Shown: in pieces, positions 6,416-6,445 of the stretch
How positions within the stretch are numbered: the first letter of the stretch is position 1
Layout: the number at the start of each line of letters is the position of its first letter
From: Bacteroidota bacterium
Lineage (GTDB): Bacteria > Bacteroidota > Bacteroidia > Chitinophagales > Chitinophagaceae
NCBI GenBank assembly: GCA_028875955.1
Contig: JAGWTX010000144.1
Coordinates: forward strand, 1-6,445
Direction of reading: 5' to 3'
DNA length: 6,445 nucleotides
Translations under genes and position numbers: made by a program
Notes under the pieces: model-generated
Told to the model about the DNA's origin: nothing
The model's input: only the letters and a program-made list of their open reading frames with translations
The model's database searches: none

Positions 6416-6445
6416 ATGAAACGTATCATTTTAGCAGACGATCAT
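6416..6445 (+). CDS. NarL/FixJ-type response regulator, N-terminal fragment (cut by right edge)
   Basis: Only ten codons are in the window: MKRIILADDH. A short hydrophobic strand followed by Asp-Asp-His is the typical first strand and acidic pair of receiver domains in NarL/FixJ (LuxR-type HTH) regulators. Its place directly after a HisKA_3 kinase, whose class nearly always pairs with NarL-type regulators, supports the call. The phospho-acceptor Asp, the active-site Lys and the HTH lie outside the window. The ATG follows an A-rich stretch with no Shine-Dalgarno sequence. The 87-bp gap from the kinase stop holds no clear terminator or promoter, so co-transcription is likely. Confidence 0.7.
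   Translation, partial: MKRIILADDH

Noticed and set aside
1..6445. CRISPR arrays, tRNA/rRNA genes, complete insertion sequences, phage genes
   Set aside because: No regularly spaced repeats, cloverleaf-like segments, transposase domains or phage proteins were seen on either strand.

Overview
The window looks like chromosomal DNA from a Bacteroidota bacterium, probably a free-living or environmental member of the Sphingobacteriia/Chitinophagia/Cytophagia type. The reasons are moderate A+T content, no Shine-Dalgarno sequences before the starts, A/T-rich leaders, a SusC-type TonB-dependent receptor N-terminus, a LytS/LytTR pair and a multi-PAS/GAF NarL-class sensor kinase. The exact taxon cannot be read from this piece.

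Layout, left to right. (1) 1-146, minus strand: the first 48 codons of a SusC/RagA-like outer-membrane receptor (signal peptide plus the start of a carboxypeptidase-regulatory-like domain). The rest of the gene lies beyond the left edge. (2) 147-495: a divergent intergenic region. It holds a terminator-like hairpin with a U-rich tail (165-201) in the leader of the receptor mRNA. (3) 496-2294, plus strand: a tight two-gene operon, a four-helix membrane LytS-type histidine kinase followed 5 bp later by its LytTR response regulator. (4) 2295-2412: a convergent gap with a clear intrinsic terminator (2384-2406) for the minus-strand gene. (5) 2413-3306, minus strand: a stand-alone PfkB-family carbohydrate kinase. 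(6) 3307-3508: a divergent gap with a possible Bacteroidota-type promoter and a 145-bp segment between 8-bp direct repeats. (7) 3509-6328, plus strand: a large soluble sensor kinase (PAS-PAS-GAF-PAS-PAS-HisKA_3-HATPase). (8) 6416-6445, plus strand: the first ten codons of its probable NarL/FixJ response regulator, cut by the right edge.

Functionally this is a regulatory neighbourhood: two complete or nearly complete two-component systems of different classes flank a sugar/nucleoside-type kinase, with an outer-membrane nutrient receptor at the left edge. The LytS/LytTR pair is divergent from the receptor and could control it, but no binding site is visible to prove this. I see no clearly undescribed system. 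The most interesting items are the hairpin in the receptor leader, the odd segment at 3319-3463, and the choice of start codon for the large kinase.
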